From the NCBI GenBank assembly GCA_026122225.1, contig JANEZZ010000793.1:1922001-1986000 (forward strand): a stretch of 64,000 nucleotides of DNA, given 5' to 3'. Under the pieces are notes generated by a model. That model ran no database searches, had not been told where the DNA came from, and saw only the letters and a list, made by a program, of their open reading frames with translations. Positions 21,015-31,748 of the stretch are shown piece by piece (the first letter of the stretch is position 1; each line of letters begins with the position of its first letter). Position numbers and translations under genes: made by a program. The stretch comes from Heloderma charlesbogerti (Eukaryota > Chordata > Lepidosauria > Squamata > Helodermatidae).

Positions 21015-22424
21015 ATCTTAATAATTTTAGGCCAGTGGCAAATGTTCCTTTCCTGGGCAAGGTTCTTGAGCGAGTGGTTGCTAACCAGCTCCGGACTCTC
21101 TTGGATGAGACTGATTATCTAGATCCATTTCATTTGGGGTTCAGGCCAGGTTTTGGCATGAAAACAGCCTTGATTGCCCTGTATGATGACCTATGTCGAG
21201 AGAGAGATAGGAGGAGTGTGACCTTGTTGATTCTCCTTGATTTCGCTGCAGCTTTCGATACCATTGACCAGGTATCCTCCTGGTGCGATTGTCTGAGTTG
21301 GGAGTGGGAGGCACTGCACTGAAGTGGTTTTGCTCTTACATGGATGGTTGGCTCCAGAAGGTGGTGCTTGGGGGATATTTCTCAGCCCCGTGGATTCTCC
21401 AGTATGGGGTTCTGCAGGGGTTATTTTGTCCCCCATGTTATTCAACACTTACATGAAACCGTTGAGTGCGGTCATCCGGAGTTTTGGAGTACGTTGTCAT
21501 CAGTACGTTGATGACATGCATCTCTGTTTCTCCTTTTCATCTTCTTTTGGTGAGGCTGTGGATGGGTTAAATCAGTGCCTGGGTGAGACAATGGACTGGA
21601 TGAGGTCTAATAAACTGAAACTCAATCCAGACAAGACTGAGATGCTGTTAGTGTGTGGTTCTCCTGACTGGATGGAGGGTGCTCAACCTGTTCTGGATGG
21701 GGCTGCACTCCCCCTGAAGGAGCAGGTTTGTATCTTGGGGGTCTTCCTGGAGCCATCTTTGTTGCTTGAGGCTCAAGTAGCCTCAGTGGCATGGAGTGCC
21801 TTCTACCAGCTTTGGTTGGTGGCCCAGCTACACCCCTATCTGGACAGGGATAACCTGGCTTCAGTTGTCTATGCTCTGGTAACCTCCAAGTTAGATTACT
21901 GCAATGTGCTCTACATGGGACTGCCTTTGAAGATGGTTCGGAAGCTGCAGCTTCTGCAAAATGCAGCAGCCAGACTGATAACAGCGACCAGAAAGCCTGA
22001 GCATATAAGACCGATTCTGGCCCGCTTGCACTGACTGCATATATGCTTCCGAGCCCAATTCAAAGTGCTGGTTTTGACATATAAAGCCTTACATGGCTAG
22101 GGACCACAGTACCTGACAGAACACCTCTCCCAGCATGAACCAACCCACACACTATGCTCTGCATCTAAGGCCCTCCTCCGGGAGCCTCCTCTGAGGGAAG
22201 CTCGGAGGACGGCAACAGGGGAGAGGGCCTTCTCGGTGGTGGTTCTCTGTTTATGGAATAATCTCCCTGACGAGGCCTGCCTGGCACCAATATTGTCATC
22301 TTTTTGGTGCCAGGTTAAAACTGCCCTCTTCTCTCAGGCATTTGGCAGCATATAGTGAGTCTCTTGATTGCCTCTGGCTAATAGTTTTTGTTTCAGATAC
22401 AAGTTGTTGTTGTGTGTGTTATTT

Positions 22425-22432
22425 GTTCTACG
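22425..22432. repeat. 8-bp target-site duplication, left (GTTCTACG)
   Basis: GTTCTACG immediately before the hAT-type element; the same eight bases follow it at 23354-23361. Confidence 0.95.
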
Positions 22433-23353
22433 TAGGGGTGGACGAAAGTCCCTTACCTTTCGCCGAAGCTTGTTCGTGGTGGGGGGGAGGCGCTTCGCTG
22501 CTCCCCCCTCGAAGTTCAGGCCCGGGGGGAGGCTTCCCACGTCGCCCCGGCCGAAATTCAGGCCGGGGAGGAGGCTTCCCGCCTCGCCCGGCCGCGAACT
22601 CGAAAGTTTAAAAAAACAAAACAAAACGCCCCCTGATAGGCTACGTGACGATTAATGTAGCCTATCACGGCTAGATTTGCAAAGTCAGCCGTGATAGGCT
22701 ACGTCAATCGTCACGTAGCCTATCACGGGTGACTTAAAAAAAAAAAGAAAAAAGCGCGTACTCTAATGGCGGCCCCCATAGGGAGCCGCCATTCGCGTTC
22801 CTTATTTGGTCGCTGTAGTCTACGTAAAGATTTATGTAGACTACAGCGAAAATAAGGGCAACGCAAATAGCATTGCCCTTATTTTCGCCGTAGTCTATGT
22901 AAATCTTTACGTAGACTACAGCGACCAAATAAGGAACGGGAATGGTGGCTCCCTATGGGGGCCGCCATTATCCGTACGCGCTTTTTTTTTTTTTTAAAGT
23001 CACCCGTGATAGGCTACGTGACGATTGACGTAGCCTATCACGGCTGACTTTGCAAATCTAGCCGTGATAGGCTACGTTAATCGTCAGGTAGCCTATCAGG
23101 GGGCGTTTTTTTCTTTTTCTTTTATTGCAGTGGTGGCGGCGGCAGCCGGTCGAAAGACCGGCTGCCGCTCCCGCCCCGCTCGAACACCCGCCGAACCGCC
23201 AGCCGGACCCGCCGCCGGGAGGGACATTCGGCGAAGTTAAGTCCCGTCCCGGGGGGGGGTTCGGAGGATTTCTCCCCGAAACTTGTTCGGGGGGCCGAAC
23301 ACGTTGGCGTTCGGCCCCCCGAAGTTTCGGGGAGAAATTCTCTGCCATCCCTA
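22433..23353. mobile_element. 921-bp foldback hAT-type non-autonomous transposon
   Basis: Begins TAGGGGTGG and ends CCATCCCTA. An exact 8-bp duplication GTTCTACG on both sides and these TAGGG-type termini point to the hAT superfamily. The inside is a large palindrome centred near 22866: hairpins with TGATAGGCTACGT ... ACGTAGCCTATCA (four arms), then CGCGTACTCTAATGGCGG... and GGTCGCTGTAGTCTACGTAA, then the mirror. The outer parts at 22433-22620 and 23105-23353 are GC-rich, with CG-dense stems. There is no transposase; open frames on both strands are palindrome by-products. Confidence 0.9.
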
Positions 23354-23361
23354 GTTCTACG
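23354..23361. repeat. 8-bp target-site duplication, right (GTTCTACG)
   Basis: Exact copy of 22425-22432, directly following the CCATCCCTA terminus. Confidence 0.95.
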
Positions 23362-23490
23362 TTATTATGTGAATGGTTTTACATTTTATATAGTGTGTTT
23401 TAATGGTTTTTATGTTTTGTGAACCCCCCAAAGAGCTTCGCCTATGGGGCGGTATAGAAATACAATAAATGAAATGAAATGAAATGCTAG

Positions 23491-24170
23491 TGTTGCTGAC
23501 CTATTGAAAAGCATCATCAGGTCCTATGCACTTACCGGCTTCCATGTACAGTAATTTAAGCAGGGGAAGTCCTTTTGTGGCATAATCTGAAGGCAAATGA
23601 CACAGCTAAGGGTCTGGTCATTGCCTAGATGGGAGGCTACACCGAGAACTCAATGTGTGCTGCCTTAAGTTCTGCGATGGGAGAAATCTAATAAATAGTG
23701 ATCAGTAGAGAGGCCAGCATCACTTTTTAGAGCCAAAGATTCCAGGATGTATTTTGGATGGGAAAAGCAATAGGGACAAGAGCCTTTGCAAACTAATCAG
23801 AACTTTGATAGCTCTGTAAACTCTGGGAACAAGGAATAAAGAACACATAAGGTGATTCCCTCCTCCCCACATTGGACCAATTAAAACAAGTTAAGGGGTT
23901 TCTGGAGGTGTGGTCACTCACTTTGCCCTGTCCAGGGGTGGTGGGTGGGAGGATTTTGACCTGACTCTGGGTGTTGGTCGGAACAGGTAAAGTTAATAGA
24001 AAATAAACTTTGCTATGTGTTCCAAAGGAATAAAATGTGTTTGTTCTAGGCTTACAAGATTCAATCATTTCCTTTGGTGTGACTTAGATGCTTGATGCAG
24101 GTAGCATTCTCAATTATCAGTTAGCCTCAGCTGGAGGTTATTGGGGATAGACGAGAGAAATCAAAACAGC
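23491..24170. other. Nothing recognised
   Basis: Presumed intron. Confidence 0.4.
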
Positions 24171-24385
24171 AGCCCAAGGTTTGAAAATGGGTTTTACGTA
24201 CCCAACAAATTAGATTTGGCTTCTGGTTGGGCTTTGGAAATTTTAGGCTGAACTTGTAAAAGGTTACTTTCTAAATTGAATTGACTTTAATGCGCTGGGT
24301 GGGAAATGCATTCTTCAATTGGTGATGGATTAAGTAAGTGTTGATACTGAGCAGGTTTCAGTAGCACTGTAATATCGATGGTGAC
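24171..24385 (+). repeat. Local direct repeat, copy A
   Basis: AGCCCAAGGTTTGAAAATGG ... TTGGGCTTTGGAAATTTTAG ... GCTGGGTGGGAAATGCATTC ... GATGGTGAC matches 26150-26365 with scattered substitutions and small indels, about 1,979 bases apart, in the same orientation. Confidence 0.85.
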
Positions 24386-25095
24386 TTCCTTTTTAGTGTT
24401 AAGAAGTGGAGGCTTTTTTTCAGTATGGGTGAATCAGAGGAGAGGTAAATTGTTTCTAGAGGGTTTCTTGGCCCTCAAATGTTTGTACAAAACTCACTCA
24501 GAAGAAAAAGACAGAAGCTTGCCAAAGGCCAGCTGTTTAATTGCTAAAGCAGAACATGCATAGCAAAATTGGAAGTTCCAGCAGACAGTATTGGAGAATT
24601 TCCATGACTGCTTGGTAGTCAGTTTACCTTGACCCTCTTGTCTTAGGGCAAAGGTAAGTGTTACAGGATTCATGGAATATCGTTGAAAATGGTGCTGCCA
24701 TATCATGTTCTCACATTTTCAGAAGTGAGAGAGGGAAAGAAAGCCAGAAACCATCTTAGAGCATCACCTCATCTCTTTACAACATGGTTTTAAATTGATC
24801 CATACAATGCCCGAGGAAACCTATTTTATGAGGCGCTGACCAAAAAAAAATAATAGGCTGCCGCTGGTGGAGACAGCATGGCTAAATAGAGTTGCATGTT
24901 ACGGAGGGAGGAGAGCATAAGTTAATACAGTGGTTTTATGTTTGGTGGCATCTCCAGAAATATGCAGTTCCAGTCTATACGTTAAACCTTGCAAGTGGGA
25001 TGCACTGGAATTGGTCTCCTTGTGGCTTCCAGTTCCTGCTGTGGCTGTGATAGATCTCTGGAGCAGCTTTACTCACATTTGGAGGAATCCATGTT
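24386..25095. other. Nothing recognised
   Basis: Contains a short A-run at 24841-24850. No coding or repeat signature recognised. Confidence 0.4.
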
Positions 25096-25099
25096 CATT

Positions 25100-25215
25100 G
25101 GGCAGTTACAGGACTTTCAGGGAGAGCGCTATTACACTCTGTCCTGCCATGGTGGGAACGGATTGCTGGACCAGATCGGCCTTTGTTCTGATCCAGCACG
25201 GCTTTACTTAGAGTC
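25100..25215 (+). repeat. CR1-like 3' end fragment
   Basis: TGGTGGGAACGGATTGCTGG then ACCAGATCGGCCTTTGTTC and TGATCCAGCACGGCTTTAC is the CR1 end with the last tail missing. Confidence 0.5.
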
Positions 25216-25460
25216 TTTTATTCCCATTTGATTTGGGCCAATCAGTGCTATGAGAGGCCCCCAGTGTTACAATCATGGCAACTATGACAGAGGTGGTTTC
25301 CAGGGGCTTCAACAGAGTAAGCACAACATGTGAACTGGCAGTTGATCACAGACATCAATTATCATAATTTCCTATATATAGCACTAATAGAAGATAATAG
25401 GGATGTTTTTAACAAGTCTTTTATTAGAGGTTTTGAAAAATATTGCCAATTATTTCTAAA

Positions 25461-25623
25461 GGGCAGTATCCAATGGTTTGCAACCGGTAACGTATATTAT
25501 ATTGTGCTAGCAGAAACTTATCTAACTCAACACCAATACTGTTAGCTGGTGCGCCGATTTAATCGGTGCTCCAGCTAATACTGTTGGTGCTGTGCTAGCG
25601 TGGCTAACTGTTGGATACTGCCC
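25461..25623. mobile_element. 163-bp palindromic MITE, TIR GGGCAGTATCCAA
   Basis: Perfect 13-bp inverted ends, GGGCAGTATCCAA (25461-25473) and TTGGATACTGCCC (25611-25623), with AAA on both sides as a likely 3-bp duplication. The centre is palindromic as well (CGATTTAATCGG). Confidence 0.85.
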
Positions 25624-25899
25624 AAAGCATTTTAGCATATGAAGTCTCACTAACCATGCTCTCTAACTGTATATTGATCCTAAACTGAGAAGTTTCCATT
25701 TCTGCATAATGGGTTCCTTCATGAAATTAAAGTTAATTAAAAAAAAAAATCAATACCACCTTTTGGTCCTAAGAAGTTCCCCCAGACTCAATATGCTTGA
25801 ACAGAGAACATTAAAAGCCAGTATAAAAACCAAACAGATCCAAAGCCGCAAGATTAAAATACACTCAAATACATTTGGTGGAATAAAAAGGTCTTAACT

Positions 25900-26145
25900 G
25901 TATGCCTAAACGACAACTGAGAAGGGGCCAGTCCCTTGGGAGGGAGTTCTACAGTTGGCAAGCTGCCACCAAAAAGGCCCTGTCCTGTGTTTCCACCAAA
26001 CACACTGCTCTTTGCAGCGGAACACAGGACAGGACCTCTGAAGATGACCTCAGTTGATGGGCAGCTTCCTATGGAAGGAGGCAGAGGGTCAAGGCAAACC
26101 GATTTCAAACATCCTGGTCCCAAGCCATTTAGTTCACTTTGTTGA
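25900..26145 (-). repeat. L2-like LINE 3' portion
   Basis: Reversed L2 end phrases: AAAAGGTCTTAACTG, GGGAGGGAGTTCTACAG, then CACCAAAAAGGCCCTGTCC. Non-coding. Confidence 0.55.
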
Positions 26146-26149
26146 ACCA

Positions 26150-26365
26150 ATAGCCCAAGGTTTGAAAATGGGTTTCAAGTACCCAACACATTTGATTTGG
26201 CTTCCGGTTGGGCTTTGGAAATTTTAGGCTGAACTTGTAAAAGGTTACTTTCTAAATTGACCCGACTTCAATGCACTGGGTGGGAAACACATTCTTAAAT
26301 TGCTGATCAATTAAGTAAATGTTGATAAGCAGGTGTCAAAGTGTTAAGCTGGTGTTGATGGTGAC
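26150..26365 (+). repeat. Local direct repeat, copy B
   Basis: Second copy of 24171-24385. It differs at many single positions, so the duplication is not recent or both are independent insertions of the same family. Confidence 0.85.
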
Positions 26366-27169
26366 ATTACTGTTTTCCTTTTTAAAGTAGAGGTGGATGA
26401 GCCACCCATAGTTTGCATTGAAATGAGCTATTCCCCCCCCCATCCCTGCCCCCACACCCCAAATTGGGAAATGACTCAACTAATTTCTGAACCAATCTGA
26501 ACTTGCCTGACCTCCCTCCCTTTCTTCACTTGGGACTGCTTGCTGGCCCTGGCCTTGCCAATCAACCAGGTCAGTGAGGTTTAAAGGGTGAAGGAAGCCA
26601 GTTGAGTGGGCTTGGAAGAGAAGTATTTCAACCCAAGCTTGAGAAGGATTCGAGGCTTCTCAAGCTCTCCTCTTCCTTGAGACAAGCACTAAAAGCCTTG
26701 GGAGTTAGAATTTTGTCAGCATCCCCACTTAAAAACACTATAGGGCTTAGGAAGAGGTGAGTCACCTTCTTCTAAAGCAGCAATGTACATCCTTTTTGGC
26801 CTCCAGGGCCAGATGTGATGCTAGCTCAGGGCCACATCTGCACACATGCACAAACATATGCACGCACATACATATGAGCACACAATACTGGTACAGGTTG
26901 CTCTTTCCTCACTGCTATTACCAGCAGTGTTTATCAGGATCACTGGGAGAAGCAGGTGGGGAGAAGGCTAGCAATTGGCAGCGGGGAGAAGTGGCAGCTG
27001 CAATTGTAACAGTACAGTTGGGGAGAAATTGAGAGAAAAGTTGGTGCCATCAGGATGGTGGTGGCCAAGGTACCCTGAAGGGCTGCAGTTAAGGCCTTGG
27101 GGGCCCATGGGTTGTGTACCCGTGTTCTAAAGCAAGCCAGGTGCCAACAAGGAATAGGTTCTCCTTGAT
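26366..27169. other. Nothing recognised
   Basis: Presumed intron; contains a C-rich run at 26431-26455. Confidence 0.4.
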
Positions 27170-27400
27170 GGTGCCCCTTCATTATTGGACGAACTCCCTA
27201 GAGAAGTCTGCCAGACTTGCTTTTGACAGTTTCAGAAAGATGGCCTGGATGCGGTTTCCTTAGTGTGGTTTCCTTAATTAAGCAATATTTTTTTTCCCAG
27301 ATAACTGGTCTCAACTCTTTATATTCATTTTGATTCTCTTTGAGATGCCTATTTGTAACCTGCCTTGAGAGCTTTGGCTAAAATAGCAGAGAACAAGTAG
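27170..27400 (+). repeat. L2-like LINE 3' end, degraded
   Basis: GGACGAACTCCCTAGAGAAG ... CCTATTTGTAACCTGCCTTG ... resembles the end of the other L2 copies; degraded. Confidence 0.45.
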
Positions 27401-27544
27401 GACAAAATGCAACAAAATGTGGAAGACTCCTCCTGTTTGAGGTGCTAGCCAGCCATTCAGGATACTCCATTCCACGTTTTTTCTGTTCCCAACAAGTCAG
27501 TTAGAATTCTGTCGTCACTGAGAAGGCTCAGTTGTCGTTTGGCC

Positions 27545-27680
27545 ATTTTGTTTTTAATTTTATGTATTTATTATTCCAATTTATATGCTGCTTTCCACAG
27601 AGGTGTCAGGGCAGTGACATAAAATGCAATGGTATTGGAACAATAAAATATAAGAATAAAACAATACAATACAAAATTTA
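27545..27680 (-). repeat. L2-like 3' tail
   Basis: TTATGTATTTATTATTCC then ATTTATATGCTGCTTTCC and AGTGACATAAAATGCAATGG; same layout as the tails at 4146 and 13445. Confidence 0.5.
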
Positions 27681-28071
27681 TCATCAGTAAAATCTAAAAT
27701 TGCACACTCTATTGTGTGTTACAAACTATTTCCCCTTCTTGGGTTCCCCCCACCTCATTCTTTTTTACTTCTGCATACATTGGGATTCCCCAAGCCTGCT
27801 TATACCTCTCTGTTGTGTAGCATTTTGGCTACATAAGGATCTACATTTAGAAAATACATTCGCTAGGAGCATGTAGGATACATTTTTAGGTACAATTAGC
27901 AGCTGTAGTCCATTGTACCCAAGAAGCCCCTTTGCTTTTGGACCTGCCGTATGTATCTAACCCCTGAAAAATGCCCCATGTGCTGTTGAAAGGGGCGGGA
28001 GGGAGAATCCTAATTTGTGTTCCAGTTCACTGGATGTTTCCTTTTGTATATGGATGACAAGGAGTTATTGA
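27681..28071. other. Nothing recognised
   Basis: Presumed intron. Confidence 0.4.
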
Positions 28072-28396
28072 CTGGGTTCACACAACACGCTAACCCACAC
28101 TCAGTGGCTGAGTATGGGTTGTTGCTGAAATGCGGGTTGTTTGTTGAACCGTGGGTTAGCGTGTTGTCTGAGCCCTATACATTTTCTGCAGGGTAGCTTG
28201 TTAACCATGCAGTGTGGCTTATTTTTCTCAAACAAGCCACATTGAGAACCAATGGTTTGTTGTTTGGTTGCTCAGGGTGGTTAACAAGCCACCCTGCGGA
28301 GAATGTCCTGGGTTCAGACAACACGCTAACCCACGGTTCAACAACAACCCATACTCAGCTACTGAGTGCGGATTAGTGTGTTTTGTGAATAGCCCC
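28072..28396. mobile_element. Palindromic MITE, GGTTCACACA family, copy 1
   Basis: Left arm CTGGGTTCACACAACACGC ... AACCCACACTCAGTGGC and a right arm that reads back as its complement (CAACAACCCATACTCAGC ... GTGTGTTTTGTGAATAGCCC). Internal mirrored copies of GGGTAGCTTGTTAACC / GGTTAACAAGCCACCC. Confidence 0.7.
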
Positions 28397-28529
28397 AGGG
28401 CACGTTTTCCTCTGCTATGGAATTTGTAGTGGTTCTGCCACTGCTGTTCCCCACATTGCTAATCTGACAGTGCGGTGTTAAAATAAGATTAGGACATGAT
28501 CTTGGCTTCATTTATGGTGGCAGTATACC

Positions 28530-29000
28530 TGCCACAGCTCAGTCCCGGGCCCAGTGCTCTTCAACATTTTTATTAATGACTTGGAGAAGGAGGTGCAGGG
28601 AATGCTGATCAAATTTGCAGATGACACAAAATTGGGCGGGATAGCTAATACTTTGGAAGACAGAGACAAAATTCAAAGTGATCTTGGTAGACTGGAGCGC
28701 TGGGCAGAAAACAACAGAATGACATTTAATAGGGATATATGCCAAGTTCTGCACCTAGGAAAAAGAAACCAAACACACAGTTACAAGATGGGGGATACGT
28801 GGCTCAACAACGCTACAAGTGAGAAGGATCTTGGAGTTGTTGTAGATCACAAGCTGAATATGAGCCAGCAATGTGATGTGGCTGCAAAAAAGGCAAATGC
28901 TCTTAGATACCCATAGACATCTGGGTGGCCACTGTGGGAACAAAAGGCTTAACTGGACAGGCCTTTGTTCTAGTCCAGTACAGCTGCTCTTATATTCTTG
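28530..29000 (+). repeat. CR1 LINE, reverse transcriptase fragment joined to 3' end
   Basis: The 120-aa open stretch at 28554-28916 is the CR1 reverse transcriptase: MLFNIFINDLEKEVQG, then KFADDTKLGG (catalytic FADD motif C), RWAENNRMTFN, CQVLHLGKRN and EKDLGVVVDHKLNMS. It then jumps to the 3' end phrase GGGTGGCCACTGTGGGAAC and GGCCTTTGTTCTAGTCC. The intervening C-terminal part is missing. Confidence 0.85.
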
Positions 29001-29527
29001 AATTACCCATTAAGCATATTAATCTATGCTTCTGTCAATGGAGCATCCAAGGTGGACTCTGCTCATATGATTAAAACACTAGAGGGTGCCACAAGATGTG
29101 TTACTTCCTCTTTCCCCCCTCCCCCAAATATCAATCTTTGAAAATGCTGTGACTGCAAGGGTTGGAATGAGGCCCTGCAATAATCCTTATTTTACATTTG
29201 CTCTTTGGAGGCAGTTCAGTGTGCTTTGATTTCTGTATTCAGACACTGAAGCAGTTATGTCTGTAATAGTTTGACTGACATCCAGGGAAGTGCTTTGGAG
29301 AAATCTTGCTGAAAATGATCCTAAACAGGGAGGAAAAAAGAAGACGAAAACTACAGTCTGTGCTGAAAGTTTGCTTTTCATAACAAAGGGAATGCTTCTG
29401 GTCACAACCAGTTTAGAGACACAGGTTCCCATGGGGGCGGGGGGGGGGGATTGAAAGGCACTCCCTACCCTCAATTAGCAATTCATCACACCACAGTAAA
29501 TCACATTTGTTATGTGGCAAATGCTCA

Positions 29528-29561
<34 letters not shown>

Positions 29562-30259
29562 TAGTAGAGTCAGGGTTTGCTCTGATCCAGCCTCGGAGGC
29601 TTCTTTGCAGCACTAGGTCTTGGCATGCAAATGCTATATAATAAAGAACAGAGAGCCACTTAACATGCGCAGAGGGCTTCCCTCCACCAGTAAATTAAAC
29701 CAGTTTATACAGAAAATAAAGGTTGGGGGACTGAGCCCTGAGCTCTTAGAAGAGCTGAGCACTGTTAGCTGCCTTTTTCTTTCCCTCTCTCCATCCCCCC
29801 CCCCCGCCCAAGAAAGCTGTGAATGTCATTCATTTCTGCTTGTAATTCCTTAAAACAGTGATTTAAGGGCAAAGCTAGACATGACATTTATCATGTAGTT
29901 CACCCTTGCATAGCTCTTCAAAAATACGCATTGGGTGTGTGTGTGTTGAGTTAGATCAGGACTTCGGGTGCTTTTATCCTTTGCCCCTGCTATGGTCCTG
30001 ATTCTGTGTCTGCTGTTCACAATGGGAGGAAAACTCCAATTGGCACCAATGGCAGCTTTCCTCCCATTGGGAATAGCAAAGGTGAGTTTGGTTTGATTGT
30101 CAATTGAGATCACATCACATCAGGGGCAGAAGGTTAAAGCTGTCCTCCCCTCCTGGTCCTGATCTGGCCCAGGACCCTCATAAAGGCTATTCAAGAAATC
30201 AAAGTAAGTGACACACATCACATCTAGTTCGGCCCCAAAACTTCCTGTAGAAGAAACTT
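29001..30259. other. Mostly unrecognised; contains a (CT)n microsatellite
   Basis: No element recognised apart from the CT run at 29530-29558 and C- and G-rich runs near 29438-29450 and 29795-29806. Confidence 0.4.
29530..29558. repeat. (CT)n microsatellite
   Basis: About fourteen CT dinucleotides. Confidence 0.95.
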
Positions 30260-30696
30260 TGACCTGGTTTCCTCGCATAACACTATTTAACTCATGGCTT
30301 GTTGAATCCTGGGTTATCATGATGTGTGAACCCAGCTGGACTAACAAACCATGGTTTCTTAAACATGAACAATCCAGAAAGAGAACCCGTGGTTTGTTGT
30401 TGGGTTGTGAATTCTGGGTCGTTTAACCCAGAACCATGGGTTGTTCATGGTTGTTTTGCTAGGCTACAGAGGTGGTGGGCAAGAGCAGAAAAAAACCCCT
30501 AAACTCAGCTACTCTGCATGCCAGTACTACAGTGCCACAAAGGCATTTGGGATACAGGGAGGGAGCAGTTAAAGTAGGAGAGAAGCAAACAACCCAAGGA
30601 TTGGGAAAACAAACTATGGTTTGTTTGATCATCTGCCAGACAAACCCTGGATACAGCTACAAACTATGTGTTGGCATTATGTGTGAACCAGGTCAA
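30260..30696. mobile_element. Palindromic MITE, GGTTCACACA family, copy 2
   Basis: Left TGACCTGGTTTCCTCGCAT, right TTATGTGTGAACCAGGTCA; the right end complement (TGACCTGGTTCACACATAA) aligns to the left. The inside is rich in AACCATGG / CCATGGTT-like hairpins. Confidence 0.65.
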
Positions 30697-31544
30697 TGAA
30701 TATTTGCACAATGGTCGGGAGAGGTTGTTCTGGAAGATTTGGGCTGAAATGGGACTTTAAAAAAAGTAGCAGCTGCTGAAAAGGTCTCTGCTTTGAAACA
30801 TGTTTGGCAGTTTTTATTCATGAATGAATCTGAAATGTGGAACGATAGCCATAATGTGATGAACTGGTTTTTATTTTAGTAATGTTGTGATAATTATATT
30901 TCATATTTGGGTGTGGATCTAACCTTTCTTCTTGCATTGGGTTGATTTATGCACCACCACCCCGCTGCTCAAAACGTTACATTCTTAAGGGCTGACTTGG
31001 CTATCTTGCTGACAAACCCCCCCCCCCGGTTGTTTGGGTTTCGAGGGAGGGCTGACCTCTAGATGTTCATCTCCCAACACTCTTACGTAGGTATCTCTTA
31101 ATGGCATTGTTGTTACGAGATGTGCTCTAGTTAGACCCGTGTACAAACATGCACATGTTCTAACAAGACTCACACACTCGCTTATAAGGACTCTTTAGAT
31201 GTCTATGGCTAAGAAGGCGATTCCCACCCAAAGAGATTCACACTCAGACACTGTTGGAGACGATAACACCACAATGGCACATTTATTGAGGTTTACAAAG
31301 ATTCAGATACACAAGCTGGTCTTGGGGGAATTGGCTGAGCAAATGGATTTAACACTTAAGACCATTTGGGGATGCTTCAGCCTTCACCAAGTTGTGCTTT
31401 GGTGGGGAAATTAGCTGCATTCTTGGTGAAGCTGAGCTCCAGGCCTAAAAGTAGCTTTCAAGACTGTGGGAAGGAGTCTTCCCGAGGCATGAAGTCTGCA
31501 TGCGTGTGCACGCAGACACACACAGAGAAGGGGTGGAGGCTACA
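30697..31544. other. Nothing recognised
   Basis: Presumed intron; C-run at 31016-31027. Confidence 0.4.
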
Positions 31545-31748
31545 ATGTGTTTATTCGGTCAGTCGCTTCCGACTCTTCGTGACTTCATGGACCAGCCCAC
31601 ACCAGAGCTTCCTGTCGGCCATCGCCACCCCCAGCTCCCCCAAGGTCGAGTCCGTCACCTCCAGAATATCATCCATCCACCTTGCCCTTGGTCGGCCCCT
31701 CTTCCTTTTGCCTTCCACTTTCCCTAGCATCAGTATGCTAGGTTCCCT
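31545..31748 (-). mobile_element. BovB-like LINE 3' end, divergent subfamily
   Basis: On the + strand TCAGTCGCTTCCGACTCTTC then GTGACTTCATGGACCAG. The 79-aa minus-strand frame 31790-31551 reads as a BovB-type C-terminus (ILMLGKVEGKRKRGRPRAR, then RKLWCGLVHEVTKSRKRL). Its sequence differs clearly from the other BovB copies here, for example CGCTTCCGACTC in place of CGTGTCCGACTC. Confidence 0.8.

Larger units (their letters stand above)
21015..23490 (+). repeat. L2-like LINE, 5' truncated, split by a hAT element
   Basis: Two open stretches in different frames (21035-21322, 95 aa; 21324-22034, 236 aa) read as the reverse transcriptase. The first has HLGFRPGFGMKTALIALYD and LLDFAAAFDTID (catalytic motif A). 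The second has VILSPMLFNTYMKPL, then QYVDDMHLC (the YADD-type motif C with valine), NKLKLNPDKTEMLL, LVTSKLDYCN and NAAARLI. A frameshift near 21320 separates the frames. The element is interrupted at 22432 by the 921-bp hAT and resumes at 23354 with its end (GTGAACCCCCCAAAGAG ... GGGGCGGTATAGAAATAC) and an (AAATG)n tail. Not active. Confidence 0.85.

Noticed and set aside
22734..22997. Similar open frames on both strands (VAVVYVKIYVDYSENKGNAN and its mirror).
   Set aside because: They are explained by the palindrome of the 921-bp hAT element; both strands carry the same sequence.
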